NCBI GenBank assembly: GCA_028289455.1
Contig: JANQPN010000060.1
Location: 1-64,000, forward strand
Direction: 5' to 3'
From: Wenzhouxiangellaceae bacterium
GTDB lineage: Bacteria > Pseudomonadota > Gammaproteobacteria > Xanthomonadales > Wenzhouxiangellaceae
Length of the DNA stretch: 64,000 bases
Position 1 is the first letter of the stretch. The number at the start of each line of letters is the position of its first letter. This document shows positions 34,144-43,520 of this stretch, one piece after another. The translations under genes and the position numbers were made by a program. The notes beneath the pieces are model-generated. The model was not told the origin of the DNA. It searched no databases and worked only from the letters and a program-made list of their open reading frames with translations.

Positions 34144-34830
34144 ATGATCGATTTATACACATGGGCGACGCCGAATGGCTGGAAAGTCGCCGCCACACTT
34201 GAAGAGATGGGTTTGGATTACACAGTGAAGCCGATTGACATTACCACCGGCATTCAAAAAGAACCCGAGTTTATCGCCATTAATCCTAATGGCCGCATCC
34301 CTGCGATTGTCGATCACGACAATGAGGGATTTAAGGTTTTTGAATCCGGCGCCATCATGATGTACCTGGCGGAAAAAACCGGCAAGCTGATTCCTGCCGA
34401 TGCCAAGGGCCGCAGTGAAGTGCTGCAATGGGTGATGTTTCAGGTGGGCGGTCTTGGTCCGATGCAGGGGCAGGCGCATGTATTCACCCGCTATTTCCCG
34501 GAACAGATCCCGGTGGTTATTGACCGCTACCAGAAAGAAACTCAGCGGCTTTACGGCGTTCTCGATACGCGCCTGGAAGGACGTGATTTTCTGGTGCGTG
34601 ATGAATTTACCATCGCCGACATTGCCCATTGGTCGTGGGCACGCATTCACCGCTGGGCGGGGCTCGAGATCGATGAGTTTCCCAATATGAAACGGTGGCT
34701 TACCGCCATCGAAGCACGCCCGGCCAGCGCCAGGGGGGCAGCCACACCGCATGCCAGCAACTATAACGACATGGATGAAGCAGATACGGCCAGGCAAACC
34801 GAAACTGCGCAGACCATGATCACAAAATAG
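34144..34830 (+). CDS. glutathione S-transferase (YfcG/Ure2-like)
   Basis: The 228-residue GST has an N-terminal thioredoxin-like domain reading [20 protein letters not shown], then [13 protein letters not shown] and the gamma-glutamyl-binding [15 protein letters not shown]. The helical C-terminal domain follows ([12 protein letters not shown] helix, [11 protein letters not shown]). The [12 protein letters not shown] pattern is that of the Nu-class YfcG/YghU and Ure2p-like group, which have disulfide reductase and peroxidase activities with glutathione. It is part of the TetR-regulated electrophile-stress cluster. Confidence 0.92.
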   Translation: MIDLYTWATPNGWKVAATLEEMGLDYTVKPIDITTGIQKEPEFIAINPNGRIPAIVDHDNEGFKVFESGAIMMYLAEKTGKLIPADAKGRSEVLQWVMFQVGGLGPMQGQAHVFTRYFPEQIPVVIDRYQKETQRLYGVLDTRLEGRDFLVRDEFTIADIAHWSWARIHRWAGLEIDEFPNMKRWLTAIEARPASARGAATPHASNYNDMDEADTARQTETAQTMITK

Positions 34831-34840
34831 GCGGTTAACC

Positions 34841-35635
34841 ATGTCGCAACGTATTGAAGCTTTACTGGTGACCAAAGGCCATGCCTTTGATCGTGAACCC
34901 TTCTTTCAGATGATCGATGCACTGAAACACCCCAGCCCTGATGTGCTGGTGCATTGGACACATGTGGAACATCCGGCTGCAGAAGCAGTGTTAAACCCTG
35001 AACATGCAGCCATTTATGACGTGATTGTGTTTTATGACATGCCAGGCGTTGTTTTTAAACAGGGTGATCCGCCGTTTGAATTGTATCCCCCCAGTGAAGC
35101 CTATAAAGCCAATTTCATGGCATTACTGGAACAGGGTAAACCCATGATTTTTCTACACCACGCCATTGGTGCATGGCCCTTATGGGATGAATTTACCGAT
35201 ATTGTCGGCGGGCGCTTTCATTTTCTGCCGGGCAGGCTGCAGGGCAAGGACTATCCAGGCTCAGGTTATCGCTTTCGGACGCAGCAAAACATCACTGTGC
35301 TGAATACCGGTCATCCCATTGTTGAAGGCATTCCTGCGACCTTCCCGATTCGTGATGAGGCATATATGTTTCCTGTGCTTGAGGATGATGTTGAGCCACT
35401 GCTGCGCAGTGATTTCAGCTTCACCGCCGACCAGTTTCGTTACGGTGGAATAAACTTTAAGCAACATGAACCGGGCAGTCAGCTTGTTGGTTGGACAAAA
35501 ACCTACAAAAACTCATCAATCGTCTATTTGCAGTTCGGTCACGATGAGCTGGCTTATAACGATGCCCATTATCAACAGCTTTTAAGTAACGCCATCCAAT
35601 GGGCGGCTAAGACAAACAAACCGAGCCAACCTTAG
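34841..35635 (+). CDS. ThuA-like domain protein
   Basis: This is a 264-residue protein with a ThuA (trehalose utilisation)/class-I glutamine amidotransferase-like fold: ALLVTKGHAFDREPFF, then YDVIVFYDMPG, GKPMIFLHHAIGAWPLW and GGRFHF. Family members bind sugars or act with oxidoreductases; biochemical roles are poorly known. It lies 10 bp after the GST gene and ends the TetR-linked cluster. No signal peptide is seen, so a cytoplasmic role is expected. Confidence 0.85.
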   Translation: MSQRIEALLVTKGHAFDREPFFQMIDALKHPSPDVLVHWTHVEHPAAEAVLNPEHAAIYDVIVFYDMPGVVFKQGDPPFELYPPSEAYKANFMALLEQGKPMIFLHHAIGAWPLWDEFTDIVGGRFHFLPGRLQGKDYPGSGYRFRTQQNITVLNTGHPIVEGIPATFPIRDEAYMFPVLEDDVEPLLRSDFSFTADQFRYGGINFKQHEPGSQLVGWTKTYKNSSIVYLQFGHDELAYNDAHYQQLLSNAIQWAAKTNKPSQP

Positions 35636-35699
35636 CAGGGTATCGCTGTGAAGCGTCAGCTGATGCCAACCGTATAGACCGGTCAACCCAGTCTGCTGA

Positions 35700-35939
35700 C
35701 TATTCTGCCTTCATATACAGGTCTTGTCCGCCCACATTGCGCTTAATCAGAGCGCCTTTGTTAACCAGATAATCCAGCGCGCTCTGGATTAATTCCAAAC
35801 CTTCATCCACCCGCTGCCTCAACATCCACCATCGGAGTACACCCTGCGCCGTTTCCGCAGCATTCGGCTGCGAATCGATAAATCTTAAAATTGACTCAGC
35901 AGCTTCCTGAATGCGCCGGTCCGTATCGTTACTGTTCAT
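35700..35939 (-). CDS. hypothetical small winged-helix-like protein (79 aa)
   Basis: I choose ATG 35939 (79 residues); the frame is open to 36005. The helical sequence (RIQEAAESILRFIDSQPNA, TAQGVLRWWMLRQRV, then LVNKGALIKRNVGGQDLYM) looks like a small winged helix. That pattern is common in uncharacterised proteins that accompany enzymes. It is convergent with the stress operon. I do not recognise the family. Confidence 0.6.
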   Translation of the reverse strand: MNSNDTDRRIQEAAESILRFIDSQPNAAETAQGVLRWWMLRQRVDEGLELIQSALDYLVNKGALIKRNVGGQDLYMKAE

Positions 35940-36084
35940 ATAAAAACCAAGCCTCTTAGTGATCTGAAGTGCAAAATAGGGTGTCCCGGCTTTTTGATAC
36001 GTCACTGTAAACCATGACTCCCTTCACTGCCCAGTGTTCAGGCGTTAATGTAATATCCACACGGTTACAGTCGAGGAAATTCCT

Positions 36085-38259
36085 TTGAAAACACTTCAAT
36101 ATTACATCGCAATACTGCTGCTGGCTTTGAGCACGGCGGCGTATAGTCAGAATCCGGCCGCACCAGTGTCGGAAGAAGCTTCAGCCACAGTGGACACTGG
36201 AGCTGACACCATCAGTGAGGGTGACGACGGACCGAGCGACTCCATACCCGTGGACCTTTTTGCCCGCGATACTTACCGCATCGATACCGTGATCTGTCCC
36301 TTCAGAGACAATCTCGATTACGAGCCCGGTGAAATCGAGTGTGGTCTACTGCAGGTGCCGGAGAACCGAGAAGACCCGAATTCACGCTTCATTGAACTCA
36401 ATTTCATCAAGTTGACCTCCCGCTGGGACCGGGAGCATGAAGACTCCGATGGCGATTACGCAGAAGGGGAAGAAGACCATGGTCTGGCCCCAGGGAAGCG
36501 TGATGACCCGGTGATTTACTTCACCGGCGGCCCGGGCGTGAGAGCCTTAAATTATGTCACCCGCTTCAAAGACCACAAACTGCTTGATCATCGCGATCTG
36601 TACATCCTGGAACAGCGGGGCATCGGTTATTCGGGTGATTTTTGTCAGTTTTATGGGACCCGCAATCCAGCGGATGAGGACGTCGAAGACTTTGCGGAAT
36701 ACCTGAAGCTTGGCGAAGGCGATATCAGCGACTGTGCCCTCAGCGCCACCGCTGCCGGTGTTGACCTGCGCGGTTACAACACCATCGAGAATGCCCGCGA
36801 CTTCAAGGCACTGCGGCGGGCACTGGGTTTTGAAAAATGGAATGTCTGGGGTATTTCCTACGGCACAATCGTCGGTCAGGCCTATATCAAGGAAGACCCG
36901 GAAGGCATTCTTGCGATTATTCTGGATGCCAATATGCCGTTGGATATCCGAGAGTCGGAAGAATACTGGCGGGTGGTGCAATGGTATGAACGCGATTTAC
37001 AGAAACTGCAGGAAATCTGCCAGCGGCAACCGGCCTGCGCCAGCCGCTATCCCGATATTCCCGGCCGCCTGCGCGAGGCCGTGCAGTCCGTTGTCGGTAA
37101 CCCGATTGAAGTTGAAGTAAAAGATACAGAAGTCTTTCCGTCTGGTAAGGTCAGACTGTTCCAGGATATCGTGGCGTTTCTGCCGTTTATTTTCTTATAC
37201 GAGCAGGCCAGTTACCCGGGCATGCCCGGCATGATCTATGCCTGGGCCGATGCCGTGGAAAGCCGTGACCCCAAACTGTTCAATGCACTGGGGGCAATGG
37301 CCGGTGACGGGGGTATAGCCGGTGGCAGTCAGGGTATGTACAACGCCATTTTATGCCTGGACGGCGATTCAGAAGCCCAGGCCAGAGCCGGCAGGAAAGA
37401 TCTGGAGGAATTCCCGATTCTGGCCTCCGCCATCAGCTCTGCCGAGGCCCTGGACCGCAGTGTGGCTTTGTGCAGCGAGCTGGGCATGGCCCCGCGGGAC
37501 GCACAGGAGTATTCCGCCGTGCAAACCGACCTGCCGGCACTGATTATCGAAGGGGAGATGGACCCGATTACGCCACCGCCCAATGCCAAAGCCATTCTTC
37601 CCGGCTTTGAAAACGGCACTTATATTGAATTTCCGTTTGCCGGTCATGGCCCCTCGCGCTCGGTTGAGTGTGCCGGGCATATGATGAACAAATTCTATGA
37701 TGATCCCACCGCACCACCAGACCTGAGCTGTGTGGAAGAAATGGAAGAACCCAAAATGTGGGCGCCGATGTATACCACCACCATTGCCCCGGTGCTGGGC
37801 GGCATGATGGTGGAAGACCCTCAATCGATGCTGCTTCCCGGTGTGTGGTTTGGTCTGCCACTGGTGATCCTGCTGATTGCCTTCCTGGTGCTGACTTTCG
37901 CACCGATTGGCCGGCGCATCGATAAACGTCAGCCCGCCGATACTTCCGGTGCACGGTTCTTTGCCTGGCTCGCTGCCACCTTGTCGGTTGTGTCTGTGGG
38001 ACTTTTTGGTGCGGCATTTGCTGCGACCGCTGAAGCTTCAGAAATGCTGGTTATTCTGGGCCTGGTGCCCTGGGCCAGTTATGCAGCCTGGATCGGGCTG
38101 ATTGCCGGTGTTGTTGGTCTGATCGCCCTGATCAAAACCCTGCGCAAGCATATGGCCGACCGGTTACCGTTCGGCACCATGCTGGGGCTTTCCCTGACCG
38201 GCATTTCCGCAGTGGCGATCAGCCTGTTCATGCTGCTCTGGGATCTGGGGCCGTTTTGA
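36085..38259 (+). CDS. secreted/membrane TAP-like alpha/beta hydrolase with C-terminal membrane domain
   Basis: The 724-residue protein has a signal peptide (ends near TAAYSQ) and an acidic linker. An S33/TAP-like hydrolase domain follows: oxyanion GGPG near 148, nucleophile S258 in GISYGT, acid in EGEMDPITPP and His in AGHGPS. It ends with four hydrophobic helices (from about residue 590). TAP-like enzymes cleave N-terminal residues from peptides or hydrolyse esters. The hydrolase should lie in the periplasm, tethered by the C-terminal helices. A fragment of a paralogue sits at 23592-23775. It is monocistronic, with a hairpin terminator 25 bp after the stop. Confidence 0.87.
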   Translation: MKTLQYYIAILLLALSTAAYSQNPAAPVSEEASATVDTGADTISEGDDGPSDSIPVDLFARDTYRIDTVICPFRDNLDYEPGEIECGLLQVPENREDPNSRFIELNFIKLTSRWDREHEDSDGDYAEGEEDHGLAPGKRDDPVIYFTGGPGVRALNYVTRFKDHKLLDHRDLYILEQRGIGYSGDFCQFYGTRNPADEDVEDFAEYLKLGEGDISDCALSATAAGVDLRGYNTIENARDFKALRRALGFEKWNVWGISYGTIVGQAYIKEDPEGILAIILDANMPLDIRESEEYWRVVQWYERDLQKLQEICQRQPACASRYPDIPGRLREAVQSVVGNPIEVEVKDTEVFPSGKVRLFQDIVAFLPFIFLYEQASYPGMPGMIYAWADAVESRDPKLFNALGAMAGDGGIAGGSQGMYNAILCLDGDSEAQARAGRKDLEEFPILASAISSAEALDRSVALCSELGMAPRDAQEYSAVQTDLPALIIEGEMDPITPPPNAKAILPGFENGTYIEFPFAGHGPSRSVECAGHMMNKFYDDPTAPPDLSCVEEMEEPKMWAPMYTTTIAPVLGGMMVEDPQSMLLPGVWFGLPLVILLIAFLVLTFAPIGRRIDKRQPADTSGARFFAWLAATLSVVSVGLFGAAFAATAEASEMLVILGLVPWASYAAWIGLIAGVVGLIALIKTLRKHMADRLPFGTMLGLSLTGISAVAISLFMLLWDLGPF

Positions 38260-38283
38260 TAAGGCACTAATGTGAAACAAGAT

Positions 38284-38317
38284 TGGGACACCTGTTAATG
38301 AGTAAACAGGTGTCCCA
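38284..38317. terminator. bidirectional hairpin between convergent genes
   Basis: A 13-bp perfect stem (38284-38296 against 38305-38317; GGGACACCTGTT core) with an 8-nt loop lies between the TAP-like hydrolase and the SIMPL gene stops. U-tracts are short on both sides, so it may work mainly as an mRNA 3'-end stabiliser. Confidence 0.65.
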
Positions 38318-38322
38318 GTTCA

Positions 38323-39042
38323 TTAATCAGAAAGATAGTAAGTTACGGTAGAAACCACTCTGATTTTCTTAATGTGCGGGTTGTTGTTATCCCGTGCGTT
38401 AATGCTGAACTGCCCTTGTGAGGCTGTTTTGATCTTGCCCAGGCTGCTCTTGGAATCCGCTGCAAACTTCTCAGCCACCTCTCTGGCCTCCCTTGTGGCC
38501 TCTTCAACCATTTCAGGTTTTATTTCATTTAAGCGGGTAAAGATGTACTCGGTCTGCAGGTTGTAATCACCACCGGTAAATACAATGCCCTGTTTGCCTA
38601 AATCAGACATCATCCCCATCAATTCCTGTACTTGATCAATCTGGGTGGAATAGACCGTGACGGTTTGATAGGCGACATATCGAAATTCGGCGCTTTCCTG
38701 ACCACCATACTGCTGTGCCGATCTATCGGTTATTGCAGGCGCTGAATAGGTGATTTCTCCGGCATCAATGCCGGCAGCTTGCAGAAACGATTTGATTTTC
38801 TCTGTGTTGTCTTCAATGAGTTGATAAATTTCTTCAAGCTCGTTGCTTGCCACATTAAACTGAATCGGCCAGATAACTATATCCGCTGGATATTCCCGCT
38901 CAGACAATCCTTTGACTGATACTGTCCGCTCATACTCTTTGTACTCAATAGCGGCCGTACCCAAAAGATAGCCAAGCGCAGATAATCCAATAATTAAACA
39001 AATACCCAGGATGACCGAATTCCATCGTTCAGATTGTTGCAT
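38323..39042 (-). CDS. SIMPL domain (DUF541) membrane-anchored protein
   Basis: I choose ATG 39042 (239 residues) because GGAG lies 7 nt upstream; an in-frame ATG at 39054 would overlap that site. A single N-terminal membrane helix (ILGICLIIGLSALGYLLGTA) is followed by a SIMPL domain: RTVSVKGLSEREYPADIVIWP, then repeated beta-alpha elements including ARQVAEKFA-like AREVAEKFAADSKSSLGKI. Bacterial SIMPL proteins are periplasmic, form oligomeric rings or cages and are linked to oxidative stress resistance, but the mechanism is unclear. It is monocistronic between two similar hairpins. Confidence 0.88.
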   Translation of the reverse strand: MQQSERWNSVILGICLIIGLSALGYLLGTAAIEYKEYERTVSVKGLSEREYPADIVIWPIQFNVASNELEEIYQLIEDNTEKIKSFLQAAGIDAGEITYSAPAITDRSAQQYGGQESAEFRYVAYQTVTVYSTQIDQVQELMGMMSDLGKQGIVFTGGDYNLQTEYIFTRLNEIKPEMVEEATREAREVAEKFAADSKSSLGKIKTASQGQFSINARDNNNPHIKKIRVVSTVTYYLSD

Positions 39043-39252
39043 GGTTTTCTCCATTAAATGTAAAACCGGCTATTGGTCAGCACGATGCTGATCGAAACTA
39101 TGACTTGGTTTTATTCTACTACCGAAAATTCTATTGCGGCTTTTTGCAGAAAGCGTGCTGATTTCATCTGATCTTGATGTTGTCTGCAATGCAGGGTTTG
39201 AAATTGAAGGCGTGTCTGAATGCGTTTTCGTCAACCAGAATAGAAAAGACCA

Positions 39253-39289
39253 GGACACCCATTTGACAGCCACCCGAATGTGGGTGTCC
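39253..39289 (-). terminator. hairpin after the small lipoprotein gene
   Basis: A 9-bp stem GGACACCCA/TGGGTGTCC (39253-39261 against 39281-39289) with a 19-nt loop lies 24 bp after the stop of the gene at 39313. On the minus strand it is followed by TGGTCTTTTC. It shares the GGACACC core with the hairpin at 38284-38317. Confidence 0.5.
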
Positions 39290-39312
39290 CTCTTATGTTT
39301 ACTCACTATGTT

Positions 39313-39684
39313 TCAATTACAACTATAGGCAACAGTTGCACTTCTCCAGACACCATAATGTGCGAAAATATTTTCACCTTCAGAATAATAACTCACGGTA
39401 AAAGAACTGGAACAAAGCTCATCAACTTTTTTGAAAAGCAGTCCTCTCATCACGTCATAGTCCGAATTGGCCGTTCCTTTATATTCCAGTACATTCTGGT
39501 ACTCAATATCCAATTCTTCAAAGATTGGATCATAAATAAAACCACACTCACAGAACTCACCAGGAACATATTCCTTATAGTGTAAAACCCCTGTGCAACC
39601 TGATAATAAGACTATCGATATTAGCGCCGTGATTAAATTTGATTTTCTTGCTGGATTGAAAATACAGTTATTGCTTATATTCAT
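39313..39684 (-). CDS. hypothetical lipoprotein (123 aa)
   Basis: The product starts with an unusually long polar N-terminus, then a lipoprotein signal (ITALISIVLLSGC, Cys30). The mature 94 residues contain four further Cys (two in EFCECGF), suggesting disulfides in the periplasm. I do not recognise the family. The DNA is AT-rich. It is monocistronic, with a hairpin downstream. Confidence 0.6.
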   Translation of the reverse strand: MNISNNCIFNPARKSNLITALISIVLLSGCTGVLHYKEYVPGEFCECGFIYDPIFEELDIEYQNVLEYKGTANSDYDVMRGLLFKKVDELCSSSFTVSYYSEGENIFAHYGVWRSATVAYSCN

Positions 39685-39773
39685 TTCTATTGAATGATGA
39701 GGGTATTCCTTAATTTGAGCAAGTAATTATTTTCACTCCTTAAGTTTTTCTAAAACGTCATAGCCGCTTCTCC

Positions 39774-41423
39774 TTACGAGTCATCATCCTCTTGTTTCTG
39801 ATTCAGCGTGTTGATGTCTTCCAACACGTTTTCCCGCATTTGTGACTTGCGTGCTTGAGTGAGATTTTCGGATGTGCCGGTATCCAGCAATTCCAGCGTC
39901 TTGTTACTGAGCTGCATGGCAATTTCGTCACGTCCGGTTCTCAGGGCGAAATAGGCCAGGTCGTAATTAACCATTGCGGATTCGGGGTAGCTGTCCAGTG
40001 CCAGTTGATACAGCTGATAGCGGTTTTCATAGGTGGGGTCTTTTCTATAGGCCAGCCAGTCTTTCACCGTGCTGTAAAACGAAGGTGCGAACGGCGTGGG
40101 ATTGTTCTTTTTCAGGTTCCGGTAGACTTCCTGCAGATAGCCGATACCATTTTCCAGGTAAGCATTTTTTACTGTAGTGACATTTGGCGGCAGTGTAAGG
40201 CCTTGCTTGATTTCGGCTTTAGTAACATGCGTTGAAACATCCTGTGCCGGTTTTCTCAGCAGGAATTGTTCACTTTCCTGGTTGGCCTGCAGAAATGTCT
40301 GGAAGAATTTGAGGGAATACATCGCTGCCAGCTCAAACCCTCGGGTGACATCGCCTTCCGGTTCGCCAATAATTCCCGGCATCAATCTTTCCAGCGCCCC
40401 GTAATTCAGAAAGTGATATTCGCTCATTTGTGGAAAATGAAACCGGAATTGCGTGGCGTACTTAAGATGATCGAGATACTCAGGATCTATAGAGGGGTGT
40501 GGAGCATAAATCACCAAAATCGGTTTGTAGATATCCTGAGGATCATAAAAGTTGGTTTGCCGCAGGATGCTCTGGTCAAACCGACTGGGAAACCCACCAT
40601 CCAGGCTGACCAGGCAGTTGATCCTGGAATTTCGGCCCAGATAGGCCACATTCTGCGAAGCTGTAATGGCATTGCCGATCAGGCAAACTTTCTGCGGATC
40701 TGCCTGTTCTATTTCCAGGGCCTGGCTGATCAGAAAACCCAAATCGTCAGCGGTAATTTCAAACCCTTTAGCGGAAATGTCTTCGGTCATTCCATATTGC
40801 CCTTTCAACGCACCGGCAGCGACGATAAACCCATGGCTGGCGAAATACTCGCTCATAATGCTTTGAAACGCCGGACTGCCACCGTTTGGAAACACCACCA
40901 ACGGAAACTTTCCGGGTTTCGGTGAGGCTTCGCTATAGGCAGCTGTTTGCATTTTTCTGAGCGCATCCAGCTTTTCAGCGGTGAAGGTTCCGTTGCCGCC
41001 AAGGGAGTTTGTTTTTGAAATGAACACCTCGTTGGCAAATTGTCTTTTCTCCTGATTCATCGGACCGAAATCCGTCTGCCGGGCCATCAGATCCACATAG
41101 TCACCAAATGTCAGCTTCTGATCTTCTGCTGTGATAGTCGCCGGATACCAAATGTTGATCTGCATCTGCCTGCCGGGTTGCTGATCCGTCGGATAGAGCC
41201 TGCCATCCCAATCCGTATAAGGTATTGGGTCGCGGGAAAGATCATATTTGAACAGGGTTCGATAACCCACACCGTGGGGGCCGGCAGTCAAATCACCCCA
41301 CATGGCCGTGGCAGCCTGTGCGATCGTCGCCTGGGAGAGGCAAAACGATAACAATAGCGATATGGTGATCAGGTGAAGGCGTAAAACTTTGTATTTGCGG
41401 GTGACATTTTGACTGTTGTACAT
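39774..41423 (-). CDS. PAF-acetylhydrolase/dienelactone-hydrolase-like protein with substituted nucleophile
   Basis: The 549-residue protein has a signal peptide (ends near ATIAQA) and an alpha/beta hydrolase domain like the platelet-activating factor acetylhydrolase family. Examples are INIWYPA, FPLVVFPNGGSPAFQ, ASHGFIVAAGALKG and ADDLGFLISQALE. Where active members have GHSFGG it reads GNAITAS: the nucleophile Ser is Ala252, and the oxyanion HG is NG. A His near FPQMSEYHF remains. A C-terminal TPR-like region (YQLYQLALDSYPESAMVNYDLAYFA) follows. I therefore call it a probable pseudoenzyme with a binding or sensing role. It is divergent from an AraC regulator. Confidence 0.75.
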   Translation of the reverse strand: MYNSQNVTRKYKVLRLHLITISLLLSFCLSQATIAQAATAMWGDLTAGPHGVGYRTLFKYDLSRDPIPYTDWDGRLYPTDQQPGRQMQINIWYPATITAEDQKLTFGDYVDLMARQTDFGPMNQEKRQFANEVFISKTNSLGGNGTFTAEKLDALRKMQTAAYSEASPKPGKFPLVVFPNGGSPAFQSIMSEYFASHGFIVAAGALKGQYGMTEDISAKGFEITADDLGFLISQALEIEQADPQKVCLIGNAITASQNVAYLGRNSRINCLVSLDGGFPSRFDQSILRQTNFYDPQDIYKPILVIYAPHPSIDPEYLDHLKYATQFRFHFPQMSEYHFLNYGALERLMPGIIGEPEGDVTRGFELAAMYSLKFFQTFLQANQESEQFLLRKPAQDVSTHVTKAEIKQGLTLPPNVTTVKNAYLENGIGYLQEVYRNLKKNNPTPFAPSFYSTVKDWLAYRKDPTYENRYQLYQLALDSYPESAMVNYDLAYFALRTGRDEIAMQLSNKTLELLDTGTSENLTQARKSQMRENVLEDINTLNQKQEDDDS

Positions 41424-41555
41424 GTTTTCCGATCGAGTCTCTGACTATAAACGTTCAGATACAGTGACATAGTTGACTCACCCCGGTATTGAAGAAGCTA
41501 AACCCTTTTTTGACCGTCTGAAACATGAATTTGGAATAAAACAATAAGCCATTCG

Positions 41556-42374
41556 ATGTCTAAGCTGGAAAAATATCAGTACGATAACCTGGTTGTTTTG
41601 AAACGCCGTACGGCTTTGGCGCATATTACGGAAGAATTCTACGAGAATGCTTTCAGCTTTCAGGAACACTGGCACAAACTGGCCTGCTTTACCCTGATCG
41701 ATCGCTGTGATTATCAGGAAAAATTGGGAAGCAAGACCTTTAACCACACACCAGGCACCATTCTGTGGCGTCCACCGGAATTCTCACATGCAGACGGTAT
41801 GGCCGATTCCAATGGCCGGTCGTTCTCCGCGTACCTCAAAGAAGAAGCGATCAGCAGGTTATCCGACTACACGAAAATTCCTGCCGAATTTTCCGAGAAG
41901 AACTCCTACCTCATTTACCTGGCCAACCGGCTGAGGTATGAATTCAGAAACTGGTCATTAGGTTCCGACTTGATTGCCGAAGGACTGATTCTGGAGATGC
42001 TGGGCCATGCTGCCAAAAAGGCGGTACCTAATGCTAAACGACCACCGGAATGGTTGGTGAGAATCGTTGAAAAACTGGAAGACGAGTATTTGATCAACCA
42101 CAGCAGCCTGGCGCTTGCCGCAGAGGCCGGGATACACCCTGTACACCTGGCCAGGACATTTCGTCAGTTTCATGGAAAATCAATAAGCACGTACTTAAAA
42201 GAAAAACGTATACGCCACGCTATGCAACTGATTATGCAGGATGATCTGACCCTTGCGGAGATAGCCTATTCGTCCGGGTTTTCAGATCAAAGTCAATTCA
42301 CCAGAGCATTCAAGGAATTAAACGGGATTACACCCGGTGCTTTTAGAAGCGAAGTAACGACTACACGCCATTGA
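41556..42374 (+). CDS. AraC family transcriptional regulator
   Basis: The 272-residue protein has an N-terminal cupin-like sensor region (FSFQEHWHKLACFTLIDR, FNHTPGTILWRPPEFSHAD) and a C-terminal double HTH: LALAAEAGIHPVHLARTFRQF and LAEIAYSSGFSDQSQFTRAF with the closing GITPGAFR. It is divergent from the substituted hydrolase gene with 132 bp between, and the two probably share a regulatory region. The ligand is unknown. There is no membrane segment, so it is a soluble cytoplasmic regulator. Confidence 0.9.
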   Translation: MSKLEKYQYDNLVVLKRRTALAHITEEFYENAFSFQEHWHKLACFTLIDRCDYQEKLGSKTFNHTPGTILWRPPEFSHADGMADSNGRSFSAYLKEEAISRLSDYTKIPAEFSEKNSYLIYLANRLRYEFRNWSLGSDLIAEGLILEMLGHAAKKAVPNAKRPPEWLVRIVEKLEDEYLINHSSLALAAEAGIHPVHLARTFRQFHGKSISTYLKEKRIRHAMQLIMQDDLTLAEIAYSSGFSDQSQFTRAFKELNGITPGAFRSEVTTTRH

Positions 42375-42426
42375 CGTCAATCGCTCCGGCAAAAAATAAT
42401 TGGGTATCTTGTTTTTACCTTGCCGT

Positions 42427-42492
42427 GGTCGCGCCCGGGTGCGCTCCTACATTAAACGGAAAATCATTGTAGGAGCTGACCTGGCTGCGACC
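42427..42492. repeat. REP doublet (REPIN/BIME-like)
   Basis: Two related 25-bp elements lie in inverted orientation: one at 42427-42451 (reverse complement begins TGTAGGAGCGCACCCGGGCG) and one at 42468-42492 (begins TGTAGGAGCTGACCTGGCTG), 16 bp apart. The TGTAGGAGC start and GCGAC end are those of REP elements of Pseudomonas and relatives, mobilised by RAYT transposases. No other copy is seen in this window. Confidence 0.75.
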
Positions 42493-42549
42493 GGTAAGCC
42501 CAGTGTTTATTTAATCGAATAATAACCACAACCTAATCTGTCTGGGCCG

Positions 42550-43260
42550 TTAGTCTGAAGGCTCGTCTTGCTTCTGCCAGCTACGCCCAAACCATGCGGG
42601 CACAAACTTCCATGTTTTCCACACGAGCAGCAGAAAGATCACTAAGTATCCCAACGTCGGCAGCTTATGAATGGGCGCTATCCAGCGCTCATTGAAGACG
42701 GCAAGGAAAATGACGATATTCGCAATGATGGCAAGTACTGAGGTAAAAAACGTATACGTGCCAAATTGCATTTCCGCCCTTATCAGGTCTGTCGATGTTG
42801 CATCCACTTTTGCCATGCTGATCGCTGAAGCTGACAGATTGAAAACAATCCAGATAAACGCTGACATGATAAGAACTGCCAGAATTAACGCATCATCAGC
42901 CGCAATAATGGTAAAAATAAGGAAGATACTAGGGTTTTCAGCCCAAACAGGGCTTTCGAAAACATACAACAATAGAAACTCAATTATCAACAACGGTATA
43001 CCAACATAGCGTCCGAGATAACCGATAAATTTCGCAATACTTTCATCCCATACCGCCATACAGCCTATTAGCGTAAAAATTATCGGCAATCCGTAAGTCG
43101 AAAACGGGCCTTCATCTGATGAGCCCCTCACTGAAGCATATAACGGAGAAACTTCATTCGCCCATGATCCAAACAGCGTAATAAGCAATGCACTGATCAT
43201 CAGTATGGTCAGCCAGGTTTTAAACCGGTTATCAATTCTTGGTAATGTTTTAGCACCCAT
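42550..43260 (-). CDS. hypothetical polytopic membrane protein
   Basis: I choose ATG 43260 (236 residues) because AGGAGG lies 9 nt upstream; the frame extends to 43341 without support. About six hydrophobic helices are predicted (e.g. WLTILMISALLITLFGSW, IPLLIIEFLLLYVF, FFTSVLAIIANIVIFLAVF). The C-terminus is basic (KFVPAWFGRSW). I do not recognise a family and see no catalytic motif. It is monocistronic and separated from the AraC gene by the REP doublet. Confidence 0.7.
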   Translation of the reverse strand: MGAKTLPRIDNRFKTWLTILMISALLITLFGSWANEVSPLYASVRGSSDEGPFSTYGLPIIFTLIGCMAVWDESIAKFIGYLGRYVGIPLLIIEFLLLYVFESPVWAENPSIFLIFTIIAADDALILAVLIMSAFIWIVFNLSASAISMAKVDATSTDLIRAEMQFGTYTFFTSVLAIIANIVIFLAVFNERWIAPIHKLPTLGYLVIFLLLVWKTWKFVPAWFGRSWQKQDEPSD

Positions 43261-43520
43261 TTCGGGTTTCCTCCTTCCGCACCCCTGACTTATACAGTAC
43301 GCATAGGGGCAGGCTAATCTTAATGGATGTTGGCCTGCCATTGAAATTGAGCTTTTAATAAAGCGGCACCCCGCTTTTGGCCTGTGGTGGTTTGTTCCCC
43401 TTGGTGTTCATGTCTGCGGTGCAAAAGTTTCAACAGGACAAGACCGAAACACTTTCTCTGGTTATTCTATTGTGATGATGCAATGACATCATTTTCAGAA
43501 TCACTATCAAGAAAATATTT

